From the IMG/VR virus record IMGVR_UViG_3300027906_000060, positions 1 through 37,044 of that record: a DNA stretch of 37,044 nt; one strand, given 5' to 3'. Positions 15,504 to 23,542 of the stretch are shown here, one piece after another. Position 1 is the stretch's first letter, and the number at the start of each line of letters is the position of its first letter. Under the pieces are notes generated by a model that had not been told where the DNA came from, made no database searches, and saw only the letters and a program-made list of their open reading frames with translations. The translations under genes were made by a program, and so were the position numbers. This DNA comes from a virus.

Positions 15504-15825
15504 TTGGCCTCCATTCGATAGGATTAAAATCTTTTAGGAAACTACTTCGTATCCTTACATGCAACATATCGTTGACACACCTATCGTCGTGTCGTTGTTG
15601 CCATTGTAATAAAAACTCCTGCATCTTTGCTGGTGCTCTTGTTTCATATTCTGCTATTACTTCCTTCTTTAACTCATCTATTGATTCTTTTACAATAGTT
15701 GAACTCCCAAAATACTTCTCAAATTGTTTGTCTGTCTTGCATGAGTAACCGATATAATACCTACCATCTGGGAAGTAGGTACAATATACTCTATGCTTTT
15801 TAGGTTCTTTCTTTTTTCTAGCCAT
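15496..15825 (-). CDS. GIY-YIG-like nuclease domain protein (109 aa)
   Basis: After a basic N-terminus (MARKKKEPKK), VYCTYFPDGRYYIGYS carries the paired strands of a GIY-YIG domain, followed by FEKYFGSS. The conserved Arg and Glu of the active site cannot be placed with confidence, so activity is unproven. The ATG is preceded by only five bases after the late box TATAAATA at 15831-15838; there is no Shine-Dalgarno, so a leaderless late mRNA is predicted. It overlaps the coiled-coil gene by 8 nt. Confidence 0.65.
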   Translation of the reverse strand: MARKKKEPKKHRVYCTYFPDGRYYIGYSCKTDKQFEKYFGSSTIVKESIDELKKEVIAEYETRAPAKMQEFLLQWQQRHDDRCVNDMLHVRIRSSFLKDFNPIEWRPNV

Positions 15826-15830
15826 AGTAG

Positions 15831-15838
15831 TATTTATA
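15831..15838 (-). promoter_or_regulatory. Late promoter, 5 nt from the ATG
   Basis: TATAAATA then CTACT then the ATG at 15825. The 18-nt gap to the cupin gene is almost wholly this box. The T4 late consensus continues TATAAATACTATT, very close to the sequence here. Confidence 0.75.
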
Positions 15839-15843
15839 TGTGC

Positions 15844-16194
15844 CTAATGGGATCTATTTCCATCAAAGACACATACAAAATACAAGTTGCTAGATGTATC
15901 GTTAATTACTTGATGAAATTGTCCATCCTCGATTAGGATAGTATCTCCTGCTTTTACAGGAAACATATCATCATCTATCTTCATAACGCCTGAACCTGAT
16001 ACAAATATATAAACTTCTTCTTGTCCAGTATGACTATGTCCACCTGTCTTTTTAAATGGCTTTAAGTCTGTACTGCTTATTACAAGATTGTTAAGGTGTG
16101 TATTGTCTTTTAAAAGATAAGTATCATTATCTTTAACTACTACACCACCTATATCATTAAGCGTTAGCTTCGTATTCTTCTTCGAACGGGTCAT
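15844..16194 (-). CDS. Cupin-domain protein (116 aa)
   Basis: A single cupin fold is clear: the first motif is GHSHTGQEEVYIFVSGSG around residues 62-79 (two His and a Glu as metal ligands), and the second is GDTILIEDGQFHQVIND with a further His. It resembles the mannose-6-phosphate isomerase-like cupins. Whether it is an isomerase, an oxygenase or a sugar binder cannot be told. Its start overlaps the zinc-ribbon gene by 38 nt and GAGGAA lies upstream. It ends 18 nt before the late-driven GIY-YIG gene. Confidence 0.8.
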   Translation of the reverse strand: MTRSKKNTKLTLNDIGGVVVKDNDTYLLKDNTHLNNLVISSTDLKPFKKTGGHSHTGQEEVYIFVSGSGVMKIDDDMFPVKAGDTILIEDGQFHQVINDTSSNLYFVCVFDGNRSH

Positions 16195-16333
16195 TAATTT
16201 CCAATTCCTCTTCTAGTTCTAATTCCTCACCACAAAATGGACAGAACTTTATTATATAAAAATGGTGTTCCATTTCAGTATCAATTTTTGCAACACCCTC
16301 ACATTTTAAACATTCAATAAGTTTATTAACCAC
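16157..16333 (-). CDS. Small zinc-ribbon protein (58 aa), GTG start
   Basis: Two CxxC pairs (Cys8/Cys11 and Cys31/Cys34, as CLKC and CPFC) make a compact zinc ribbon; the last 20 residues are strongly acidic. GGGGAG stands 8 nt before the GTG at 16331-16333, which overlaps the end of nrdB by 8 nt. It runs 38 nt into the cupin gene. The short length and the non-ATG start make it easy to miss. The role is unknown; the ribbon could bind nucleic acid or a protein such as RNR, which is inference from the neighbour. Confidence 0.75.
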   Translation of the reverse strand: MVNKLIECLKCEGVAKIDTEMEHHFYIIKFCPFCGEELELEEELEINDPFEEEYEANA

Positions 16334-17318
16334 CTTTTACTGCTCCCCAAACATCTCCCCAAGTTCCTTCTAAGGCTCCTCTAGCATAGTCTGTAGATCT
16401 GTTTTCAAAAAAGTTTGTATGAGTAGGAGCGTTAATCATCTCTTCTACCCACAATAAAGGATTTCTTTTTACTTTAAAGATACCTTTCATTCCCATAGCT
16501 ATTAATCTCCTATCAGCTATATATCTAATATATTGTTTAACTTGTGCTGGTTTCAAATTTTCCATATCTCCCATAGCAAAACATGTATCAATAAACATTT
16601 CTTCTAAGTCTACCATCTTCTCAGCGATATCGTATATATCTTTCTTTAGTTTATCGTTCCACAGTTTCCTATTTTCTCTTACATAAGTTTTAAATAGTTT
16701 AATCATAGATTCTGCGTGCATTGTTTCATCAACAATAGACCATGTAATAATTTGTCCCATACCTTTCATCTTACCATGACGAGGAAAGTTTAATAGCATA
16801 ATAAAAGATGAGAATAGTTGCATACCTTCTGTGAATGCTGAGAAAGCTGCTATATTTGTGGCCACAGATTCTTCTGTTCCATTTTGTCCTGATAGTTCCA
16901 TGAAATATTCATGTTTTTCTACCATCGTTTGATACTCTAAGAACTCACTATAGGTAGACTCAGGCATACCTAGAGTTTCTATTAAATGTGCATAGGCAGC
17001 AACATGAAGTGCTTCCCTAGCAGCAAATCCTGATAACATCATACGAACTTCTGGTTGTGGAAAATAAGGTAAATAGTTATTAATATAACCTCCTGCCACA
17101 TCTATATCTCCTTGTACAAAGAATCTAAATATGTTTGTAAGAAAGGCCTTTTCAGGATCGTCTAATTTATCTTTCCAGTCTTTTACATCCTCTGCCATAG
17201 GTACTTCTGTATGTAACCAATGTGATTGTTCATGTTTCAACCATGCGTCATAAGCCCATGGATAGTTGAAAGGTTTGAAATATTCTCTTTCATCTGTTAG
17301 TTTAAGTTTTGCCACCAT
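16326..17318 (-). CDS. nrdB: Class I ribonucleotide reductase beta subunit (330 aa)
   Basis: This subunit carries the di-iron centre that generates the radical for reducing ribonucleotides to deoxyribonucleotides. Glu102, His105 and Tyr109 (REALHVAAY) match the E-xx-H-xxx-Y pattern that includes the radical tyrosine, so it looks like a tyrosyl-radical enzyme. Further ligands are Glu164 (FTEGMQ) and Glu198/His201 (DETMHAES), and an Asp near 71-73. Length fits the family. It lies 10 nt from queC-like, within the nrdA to nrdB run, and overlaps the zinc-ribbon gene. Confidence 0.95.
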   Translation of the reverse strand: MVAKLKLTDEREYFKPFNYPWAYDAWLKHEQSHWLHTEVPMAEDVKDWKDKLDDPEKAFLTNIFRFFVQGDIDVAGGYINNYLPYFPQPEVRMMLSGFAAREALHVAAYAHLIETLGMPESTYSEFLEYQTMVEKHEYFMELSGQNGTEESVATNIAAFSAFTEGMQLFSSFIMLLNFPRHGKMKGMGQIITWSIVDETMHAESMIKLFKTYVRENRKLWNDKLKKDIYDIAEKMVDLEEMFIDTCFAMGDMENLKPAQVKQYIRYIADRRLIAMGMKGIFKVKRNPLLWVEEMINAPTHTNFFENRSTDYARGALEGTWGDVWGAVKGG

Positions 17319-17328
17319 TGTCTTCCTC

Positions 17329-17940
17329 TTAGTTTATTCCATCCAATTGAACATTATAATCAAATGCCCAAGCTCTTTCTTGACACCAGAAACATGATCC
17401 ACATCTTCCTCTGTCTTGGGTTACGCAAGAATGTGTAACCTGCTTTATATTATCTAATATATCTTCATCAATTGCTATTTTTACTAATTGTTCTTTTGTC
17501 AATATATCAAATGGTTGTTTACATACATCTTCCCATTCTGTGCCTCTAGTAAAATTTCTATCCCTAGGTGCTCTTATCATTTTAAACTTCTCGACAAGAT
17601 GTTTTGGAAATGGACTAGCTCCTGTATATACTACATCTGCTAATGGTATGTCTGCATATAATATCTCTCTTAAACCTGATACTAATTGTTCTAGTAATGT
17701 GGCTCCATCAGGATATCTATTTGTTTGATCTACTTCTCCTACTCTTGTTGTATGTATTCTTTTTATTCCGTTCTTTTTACTGTATGCTTCTAACATCATA
17801 TTAGCATGACGAATAGAACCATCTACTTTAGGTACAGTATAAGGTTTTACCGTAGCTCCTGTACCCTCATATAATTTATTAATTTTATGCCACAATACAG
17901 CACTATCAAATCCACCTGAAACTACTACTGCTACTCTCAT
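17329..17940 (-). CDS. queC: QueC-like 7-cyano-7-deazaguanine synthase (203 aa)
   Basis: The PP-loop ATPase signature SGGFDS is at residues 8-13, and Cys172, Cys180, Cys183 and Cys186 make the QueC zinc site (SCVTQDRGRCGSCFWC). QueC converts 7-carboxy-7-deazaguanine to preQ0. Phage copies usually serve deazaguanine modification of DNA or tRNA, but no queD, queE, folE or dpdA is visible in this window, so the pathway may be completed elsewhere or by the host. ATGA overlap with the SGNH gene and a 10-nt gap to nrdB place it in the nrd operon. A related PP-loop enzyme is possible. Confidence 0.75.
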   Translation of the reverse strand: MRVAVVVSGGFDSAVLWHKINKLYEGTGATVKPYTVPKVDGSIRHANMMLEAYSKKNGIKRIHTTRVGEVDQTNRYPDGATLLEQLVSGLREILYADIPLADVVYTGASPFPKHLVEKFKMIRAPRDRNFTRGTEWEDVCKQPFDILTKEQLVKIAIDEDILDNIKQVTHSCVTQDRGRCGSCFWCQERAWAFDYNVQLDGIN

Positions 17941-18659
17941 AATCTAGACTCTATTAATTTTGCTATATTCTTTATCGTTAAAGGGCCAGGATGACTGTTA
18001 TCACTTGCCTTATCAAAATATCCTAAAGGTTCAATCCCTGTTGTTAATGGTGTACTACTTACTCGTCTAATACCTGTACCACTACGATCTAATCCACCAT
18101 ATCTATCATCTCCATCTTCAAAAAATACTGCCTGACTCCAATTGTTTTTACCAGGACCTTCCTTAACATCTTTTAAGTTATGGAATAGTGTCCAATGTAT
18201 TAATTTATCTCCACATATCATTTTCATAGAATCCACAATAAGTTTAGAATATTCTTCTTGTGTGATTTTCATATTCAATACCCACTCTTTACCTATCTTT
18301 TGTGTCGTATGGTTTTGTTTTGTCCAATGACCTATAGGAAGTATTTCTTTCTCTGCAGGAATACCTTCATTATATAATGCTATTCTATAAGGAGCAGTCC
18401 AACCAATACAAATTCTATGTGGCATACCATACTCTTTAATACAGTCTATAGCTTTCATCCACATGTGCCAATTAGATTCACCAGGATAGGCAAAGTTATT
18501 TACAGGCCTATCTGTTTCTATCACATTATGTAAATGATCTTTAGGATCTAAATAATGTCCATATGCACACGAGCATCCAAATATAGCAATAGATCGTTCC
18601 CAATCTGTATAATCAATTGGGTGAGGCTTCTCATTACCATTTATGTAATAGTTCCTCAC
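17937..18659 (-). CDS. SGNH/GDSL hydrolase-like protein (240 aa)
   Basis: The blocks expected of SGNH hydrolases are present in order: FGCSCAYG near residue 30 (nucleophile Ser), YPGESNWHM near 60 (Gly/Asn), and NSHPGPLTI near the end (catalytic His, block V). Such enzymes are esterases or acetylhydrolases that act on lipids or sugar esters. The start is GTG, with GAGGG a few bases upstream, directly after the nrdA stop. Position between nrdA and queC suggests a modification-related job, but its substrate is not evident. A tail or surface-glycan esterase is less likely given the location. Confidence 0.7.
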   Translation of the reverse strand: MRNYYINGNEKPHPIDYTDWERSIAIFGCSCAYGHYLDPKDHLHNVIETDRPVNNFAYPGESNWHMWMKAIDCIKEYGMPHRICIGWTAPYRIALYNEGIPAEKEILPIGHWTKQNHTTQKIGKEWVLNMKITQEEYSKLIVDSMKMICGDKLIHWTLFHNLKDVKEGPGKNNWSQAVFFEDGDDRYGGLDRSGTGIRRVSSTPLTTGIEPLGYFDKASDNSHPGPLTIKNIAKLIESRL

Positions 18660-20456
18660 CTAACCCTCACACGCTAGACATTCTCCGTCAGCAATTGCTG
18701 TCATGTCAAGTTCTTGTATGATCTCTCGTTCAATCCTTTTACTGACTTTATCAGCTTTACCAAGTTTTTCTGAACGACAATAATATAATGTCTTAACACC
18801 TGACTTCCATGCTAAGAAATGAACAGCATGTAGATATGATATATTAACATCTGGCCTGAAGAATAAATTTAAACTTTGTGCCTGATCTACATATATCTGT
18901 CTATCTGCTGCATGTTCTACTAACCACCTTTGATCTATTTCCATAGATGTTTTAAAGATGGCTTTTTGTTCATTTGATAATTTTGTTAAGTGTTGTACAG
19001 AACCATCGTTACTTATAATACTAGACCATACCTCGTCATAGTTTGTTCTAGGATGTTTCTCACAATATTCTGTAATCATTTTGTCTAAATACTTATTTTT
19101 ATTTAAATATGCTCCCGATAAAGTATCCTGCCTATAGGCGTTAGCTCTAAACGGCTCAATAGATGGCGAAGTGTTGCCCATAATAATACTACTGGAAGCG
19201 TTGGGAGCAATAGCCATGACATGACTAAAACGGAGCCCTCTGCCTTCAGCATCTGGCGCCTCTCCTCTGTCTTTTCCGAGCGATAAGTTTGCCTCATCTA
19301 ATTTTCCCCTAATGTGTCTGAACATTCTTAGATTAGCACCTTTAGCTTCGTTACTTTCCCAAGCTATTCCGTTCTTCTGAAGATAGGCATGGAAACCTAG
19401 GGCACCAACTCCTATACTCCTTTCTTGTTCTGCTGAGTATTTAGCTCTCCCTACTTCATCAGGTGCGTTCTCAATAAAAAATGTTAAGACATTATCTAGC
19501 ATTTCTGCTACATCTTTTAAAAATAGTGGTTGTCTACTCCAAGCGTCATAGTATTCTAAATTGACTGAGGATAAACAACACACCGCTGTTCTTTCTTCGT
19601 TTGTTGGCAAAATAATCTCAGAACATAAATTACTTTGATTTATTCGTAATCCTTTTTCCTTTTGGAAATCTTTCATAGCATTATTACTATGATCTATATA
19701 ATGAATATAAGGTTCACCTGTTTCCATTCTAAGTTCTAATATCTTCTGCCAAAGTTCTTTAGCAGATACAGTATCTCTTATTAGTCCTGAATTAGGATCT
19801 ACTAAGTTCCACCCATCATCTGCCTCTGGATCTGTCATGCATCTTTCTATAATTTGCATGAAATTATCTGTTATGTTTATACCGTGATGTAAGTTTAAGC
19901 ATCTCATATTAGGATCGCCTGTTGGCTTCCTCATTTCAAGATACATTAAAACATCTGGATGGCTAATATCAAGGTAAGTAGCATAACTACCCCGTCTAGT
20001 ACGCCCTTGACGGTATGCCAAGCATGAGGCGTCATAAGTCTTAAGATGAGGCATGACGCCAGTAGATTTATCATCACTGCTTCGAATGCCAAAGCCAATG
20101 CCCACACCACCACCAAGCATAGAAAGCCAATTTGTTTCTGATAAGTTTTCAACTAATCCCTCCGCTGTGTCGTTTATGTAATTTAAAAAACAAGAGATTG
20201 GCATTCCTTTTTTACTCCGTCCATAGGAAAGAATAGGAGTACTGTAAGAAAGCCAATGTTTACTGCTATACTCATATAGTCTTTGTGCATGTTCTGGATT
20301 AGAACCAAATGTAGAACTTACATAGGCAAATCGTTCTTGGGGAGATTTTTCTGTATCCATCATATAAGATTCTTTTAATCTTTGTACGCCTAACGGATCG
20401 AAGAGTTCGTCCCTATCATAATCAATGGTAATACCATTAATGTTGCCTTTTGCCAT
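18660..20456 (-). CDS. nrdA: Class I ribonucleotide reductase alpha subunit (598 aa)
   Basis: The catalytic subunit of ribonucleotide reductase. Cys89 sits in SYGRSKKGMPISCF, and the active-site N-x-C-x-E is Asn276, Cys278 and Glu280 in NLCSE. The C-terminal ECLACEG carries the redox-shuttle CxxC. At 598 residues it is shorter than the E. coli enzyme (761) and apparently lacks the N-terminal ATP cone, as is usual in phage enzymes. It starts three bases after a small coiled-coil gene. It supplies dNTPs together with nrdB 1.3 kb downstream. Confidence 0.96.
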   Translation of the reverse strand: MAKGNINGITIDYDRDELFDPLGVQRLKESYMMDTEKSPQERFAYVSSTFGSNPEHAQRLYEYSSKHWLSYSTPILSYGRSKKGMPISCFLNYINDTAEGLVENLSETNWLSMLGGGVGIGFGIRSSDDKSTGVMPHLKTYDASCLAYRQGRTRRGSYATYLDISHPDVLMYLEMRKPTGDPNMRCLNLHHGINITDNFMQIIERCMTDPEADDGWNLVDPNSGLIRDTVSAKELWQKILELRMETGEPYIHYIDHSNNAMKDFQKEKGLRINQSNLCSEIILPTNEERTAVCCLSSVNLEYYDAWSRQPLFLKDVAEMLDNVLTFFIENAPDEVGRAKYSAEQERSIGVGALGFHAYLQKNGIAWESNEAKGANLRMFRHIRGKLDEANLSLGKDRGEAPDAEGRGLRFSHVMAIAPNASSSIIMGNTSPSIEPFRANAYRQDTLSGAYLNKNKYLDKMITEYCEKHPRTNYDEVWSSIISNDGSVQHLTKLSNEQKAIFKTSMEIDQRWLVEHAADRQIYVDQAQSLNLFFRPDVNISYLHAVHFLAWKSGVKTLYYCRSEKLGKADKVSKRIEREIIQELDMTAIADGECLACEG

Positions 20457-20458
20457 TT

Positions 20459-20614
20459 CTATTCCTTGTTTTTAAGTTTGCTTAATTCTGAATTAAGCTC
20501 GTGAATTCTTTTGTATGCTGCTTGTAATTGACCCTGCACGGTTTTTACTTCACTCCTAAGCAAGTCGTTAAGTTTACTCTGTGCTATTACTTCTTTTCGT
20601 TCTACTTCGTCCAT
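20459..20614 (-). CDS. Small coiled-coil protein (51 aa)
   Basis: A 51-residue, wholly helical and charged protein with heptad-like leucine spacing (LQAAYKRIHELNSELSKLK), so probably a short coiled coil. It starts on a TGATG overlap with the primase stop and ends three bases before nrdA, so coupling on both sides makes it credible in spite of its length. It could pair with primase or helicase components, which is inference only. Confidence 0.65.
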   Translation of the reverse strand: MDEVERKEVIAQSKLNDLLRSEVKTVQGQLQAAYKRIHELNSELSKLKNKE

Positions 20615-21636
20615 CAACACTTTCTCCAACTAGTATATTTTAACTCTGCTTCTAAATTTTGGAATGTATTATAATTTATAATTTCTTCAACATCTAGATT
20701 AGCCAGTACCATGTCGTTAATATCTTTTTCTTCTATATTATCTGGCCATATAACGACTCTATGACCCTTGCTAATATGCTTATGTAATATATCACAAACC
20801 TCTTTATTTTTAGGCTGATTATCTATTACAATAATATCATTATCGCCTGGAATTATTTTGTTAAATGCTGTACCTGCACATGCTATGCTGTTGTCCAAAA
20901 ATAAACTGTCTAATGGACCTTCAACAATCTTTACAGGCTTATCTTTACTTATACGATCTAGGCCAAAAATTGTGGGTGCATCATCAACTATTTTTACCAT
21001 TATATACCTTAAAGTTGAATTAGCATAATCTCTTAATGTAAGTCCTGTTAATTTACCTTGTTCGTTGAAAAATGGGATAGCAAGACGAGGCTCTGTAGTT
21101 TTAATCCTATCTTTATATTTAGGAGCTAACTGATGTATCTTTGAGATGTCTTCTATATGATATAGTCTATCCCATTTCTCTCGAGGTATTCTTCGCCGTT
21201 TACAATAGTCTACAGCGATATGATTAGAATCACTAAGTTCACATTGTTCATGCAACTTATCAACTCTATCCATAAGTTGATCTATTAAACCATCTTTAGG
21301 CGTATTAAACACAGGTGGTTTAAAATCAAACTCTGGAGTCTTATTTGCACGGGGTCCTGCTACACCTTCGCTATATCTTTCCATTACATATTCCTTATGT
21401 AAGAGAGGATCTGTTATCTTCAACAATCCGCCAAAAGTTTTTCCAGCATCACAATTATGACACTTGTAGAACATGTCGTTCTTTTTCTTATATAAGTAAC
21501 CCCGTGCTTTATTCTTTTTGGTACTACTGTCGCCACAGATAGGGCAACGGAAGTTGAATAGATAATCGTCTTTCCGTTTAAATCTTTCAAAACGGTGCGA
21601 GATCATATTGATATATTTCAAGTCAATGTGTAACAT
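20614..21636 (-). CDS. 61: T4 gp61-type DNA primase (340 aa)
   Basis: An N-terminal zinc ribbon (Cys31/Cys34 as CPICGDS, and Cys59/Cys62 as CHNC) precedes a Toprim-like core with the acidic IVEGPLDSLFL and the DNQ of IIVIDNQPKN. This is the DnaG-like architecture of T4 gp61, which makes RNA primers with the gp41 helicase. The start at 21636 lies only about 3 nt past the predicted transcription start of the sigma-70 promoter at 21646-21674; there is no Shine-Dalgarno, so the early mRNA may be nearly leaderless. An internal ATG at 21606 is possible but would cut the N-terminus. Confidence 0.9.
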   Translation of the reverse strand: MLHIDLKYINMISHRFERFKRKDDYLFNFRCPICGDSSTKKNKARGYLYKKKNDMFYKCHNCDAGKTFGGLLKITDPLLHKEYVMERYSEGVAGPRANKTPEFDFKPPVFNTPKDGLIDQLMDRVDKLHEQCELSDSNHIAVDYCKRRRIPREKWDRLYHIEDISKIHQLAPKYKDRIKTTEPRLAIPFFNEQGKLTGLTLRDYANSTLRYIMVKIVDDAPTIFGLDRISKDKPVKIVEGPLDSLFLDNSIACAGTAFNKIIPGDNDIIVIDNQPKNKEVCDILHKHISKGHRVVIWPDNIEEKDINDMVLANLDVEEIINYNTFQNLEAELKYTSWRKC

Positions 21637-21645
21637 ATAGTCGTA

Positions 21646-21674
21646 ATTATACGACCTAACTAAGTAATTGTCTA
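21646..21674 (-). promoter_or_regulatory. Sigma-70 promoter for primase and downstream nrd genes
   Basis: TAGACA (21669-21674) and consensus TATAAT (21646-21651) with a 17-bp spacer on the minus strand. The -10 sits in an inverted repeat GTCGTA-TAAT-TACGAC (21642-21657), a candidate operator. Confidence 0.8.
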
Positions 21675-21699
21675 GTGGTTATTGTACCTTTTGGTATTA

Positions 21700-22179
21700 T
21701 TAATTTGATAGCATGGACACGATTTTGCCCATGTTTGGTACGACAGCTGATATGGCAATCAATACTCCTATGAGTATCCATCTCCATTGTTCTAATTTAG
21801 CAATTCTATCTTCTAGATGTTCTTGTTCTCGATTAACATCTTTTCTCAGTTCATTAATGGCGTCTAAAATTTTAGCTTCGGACTCTTTCATATCTTGTTG
21901 AACTTGTCTATGCTCTTCCATTCTTTCCCTCGATGCGGTTGTAATACGACTATGGAGTTCCTTAACTGCATCTGCAGACTCCTTTCGTCTTTCGGTTACT
22001 AATTTTTCTGCATTATCTATTCTCTCATCGTGTACTGCAAGAATAGCACTAATATTAGCACTGGCATTACCAATTTTATCTATAGCATCGTCTAGTTTTG
22101 AGAAAAGATGGCCCATTGCTGCTACATCTGCTTTAATTGTAGCAATCTGGGTGTCGTAATTTTTATTTGCCGTTGCCAT
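21700..22179 (-). CDS. Coiled-coil protein with C-terminal TM, XhlA-like layout (159 aa)
   Basis: Residues 1-130 are polar and helical with many Glu/Lys/Arg heptads (HRQVQQDMKESEAKILDAI), and the C-terminus has one hydrophobic helix (WILIGVLIAISAVVP) after an EQWRW. This resembles the hemolysin XhlA-type phage proteins that attach a coiled coil to the inner membrane, sometimes as lysis helpers. It starts inside the preceding gene (17-nt overlap) and ends about 26 nt before the -35 of the primase promoter. A structural or lysis role is likely; the exact one is not known. Confidence 0.6.
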   Translation of the reverse strand: MATANKNYDTQIATIKADVAAMGHLFSKLDDAIDKIGNASANISAILAVHDERIDNAEKLVTERRKESADAVKELHSRITTASRERMEEHRQVQQDMKESEAKILDAINELRKDVNREQEHLEDRIAKLEQWRWILIGVLIAISAVVPNMGKIVSMLSN

Positions 22180-22687
22180 TCTTTTTCTTCTTTTTCCGTC
22201 TAGCTAGTGGCATCATTCTAGGATCAACTCCAGGTTCCCCTTGTGGTCCTACGCCTATACCTGCCACTGCACCGCCTCCAACTCCATTCATTTCCTCTAT
22301 ATCCATATAAGATTTAAATGATATTATTTTTCTTTCTAAGAGTTTAGCCTGTCGTTGTGTTGATTCGTCTAACATGTGAAGTTCTAATAAGGATAATATT
22401 TCTGCACTATCATCTTCTTCTTTGTACTCTTTCAACAGAGCCATTGCTGCTGCAAATGAAAGTAATCTTTTAGCATTCATATTAGGTGACTTTGTTAAAG
22501 CATATTGTACTTTAAAAACGAATCTGTTTAGGAATGTATAATATTGTCTTTCGCCACTTGTAGGGTTTCTAAGTTTTTTACCCTGATCATTAATTATCCC
22601 TAGCTGAAAAGCTTTGGATTTTTGAATAGGTGTGGATAATAATTTAAGTATCCTTATTCCTACTACTGTATCTAATGCTGAAGACAT
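22163..22687 (-). CDS. Probable virion or late phage protein (174 aa)
   Basis: A helical protein with AFQLGIINDQGKKLRN near residues 25-40 and a glycine/proline-rich C-terminal part (GVGGGAVAGIGVGPQG) ending in a Lys run. Similar openings occur in structural proteins of marine T4-like phages, but I cannot name the subunit. AAGGAAT stands upstream of the ATG, and it follows the previous gene with no gap. It sits at the start of the late block and probably shares its promoter at 23083-23090. Confidence 0.65.
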   Translation of the reverse strand: MSSALDTVVGIRILKLLSTPIQKSKAFQLGIINDQGKKLRNPTSGERQYYTFLNRFVFKVQYALTKSPNMNAKRLLSFAAAMALLKEYKEEDDSAEILSLLELHMLDESTQRQAKLLERKIISFKSYMDIEEMNGVGGGAVAGIGVGPQGEPGVDPRMMPLARRKKKKKNGNGK

Positions 22688-23077
22688 TTATATATTCCTT
22701 AATATTTTAATTAGTTCATTATTTAATGGTATATCAGTTATTATCTTTTTAGGTAATAATGTTCTACTGTAAACCTCTTCTAATGGTAATCTATTTAAAA
22801 ATACTAGATAAGTTTTTAAGTTTGTCCAGTACTTTTCCTCCAATTTAAAAAACAACATTTCTGTTGTTGCATTACCAAATACATTATACAATAGAGTTAA
22901 GTGATTAATTATAAGCCTATCATTAGGATCGCCTGTTTTCTCATAACGATTAAACAAGCGCTTCAAATACTTAAACCTTTTTAAATCATCTTCTAACTCT
23001 GCCATTCCAGTACAAGAAGCATTCCTGTAATGCTTTATGGCAAAAATCAAAAAGTTATCATCATTTAATTCATTCAT
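22688..23077 (-). CDS. Conserved marine T4-like phage protein (129 aa)
   Basis: A helical protein of 129 residues. It opens DDNFLIFAIKHYRNASC and continues KYLKRLFNRYEKTG and LLYNVFGNAT, a pattern I recall from small proteins of T4-like cyanophages with no assigned function (a DUF7207-like assignment is a recollection, not checked). There is no Shine-Dalgarno: the late box CATAAATA is 5 nt before the ATG, predicting a leaderless message. Its start region overlaps no other gene; the preceding gene's stop is 9 nt away. Confidence 0.65.
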   Translation of the reverse strand: MNELNDDNFLIFAIKHYRNASCTGMAELEDDLKRFKYLKRLFNRYEKTGDPNDRLIINHLTLLYNVFGNATTEMLFFKLEEKYWTNLKTYLVFLNRLPLEEVYSRTLLPKKIITDIPLNNELIKILRNI

Positions 23078-23082
23078 GTAAC

Positions 23083-23090
23083 TATTTATG
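23083..23090 (-). promoter_or_regulatory. Late promoter variant CATAAATA, 5 nt from the ATG
   Basis: CATAAATA then GTTAC then the ATG at 23077. It overlaps the stop codon region of the upstream gene (stop at 23086), so the gap is only 8 nt and is filled by the promoter. Confidence 0.6.
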
Positions 23091-23532
23091 ATACCGTAGA
23101 ATTACCTCCAATAAAGTACCATTTCGTTAATCCCGCATCATATAACAATGTAGCAGAGCTACCTGAGGCAGTCATTGTTACTGTATTAGCAACATTTGCG
23201 CCTGCTATTGTTATCGAATGGCCACCACTATTGGAAGACATAATTACTATCTTTATCTGTCCGTCTGTGCCTGCTCCTATTGAACAAGCTCCAGCCCCTG
23301 AAGGGTCATTTATAAAAGTTACATTTGTATCTGTGGATAGTACACCAGCTGCTGTAATCGTATCGTGATCGCCGATTACAACCTTGTCATTAAAGACTGC
23401 TGGTGTTGCTATTCCCCCGAATAAGTTGGCTGCTGTAATTGATTTAGAGGTTGAACTCTGAACCAAATAAAGTTGATCTGCCCCAGCTGCTGCTGTTGCT
23501 GCTGTAAGGTCTGAGACTTTACTATCTGCCAT
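23086..23532 (-). CDS. Probable virion-associated beta-rich protein (148 aa)
   Basis: A low-complexity, Ala/Gly/Ser/Thr-rich protein without charged clusters, with VSDLTAATAAAGADQLYLVQ at the start and beta-strand-like segments (HSITIAGANVANTVTMTAS, then LLYDAGLTKWYFIGG). This is typical of tail fibre or head decoration proteins of marine phages that start with a SDLTAA-type domain. GGGGTAAG precedes the ATG. It follows the SwmB-like gene by 10 nt. The exact virion position is unknown. Confidence 0.6.
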   Translation of the reverse strand: MADSKVSDLTAATAAAGADQLYLVQSSTSKSITAANLFGGIATPAVFNDKVVIGDHDTITAAGVLSTDTNVTFINDPSGAGACSIGAGTDGQIKIVIMSSNSGGHSITIAGANVANTVTMTASGSSATLLYDAGLTKWYFIGGNSTVS

Positions 23533-23542
23533 TACTTACCCC

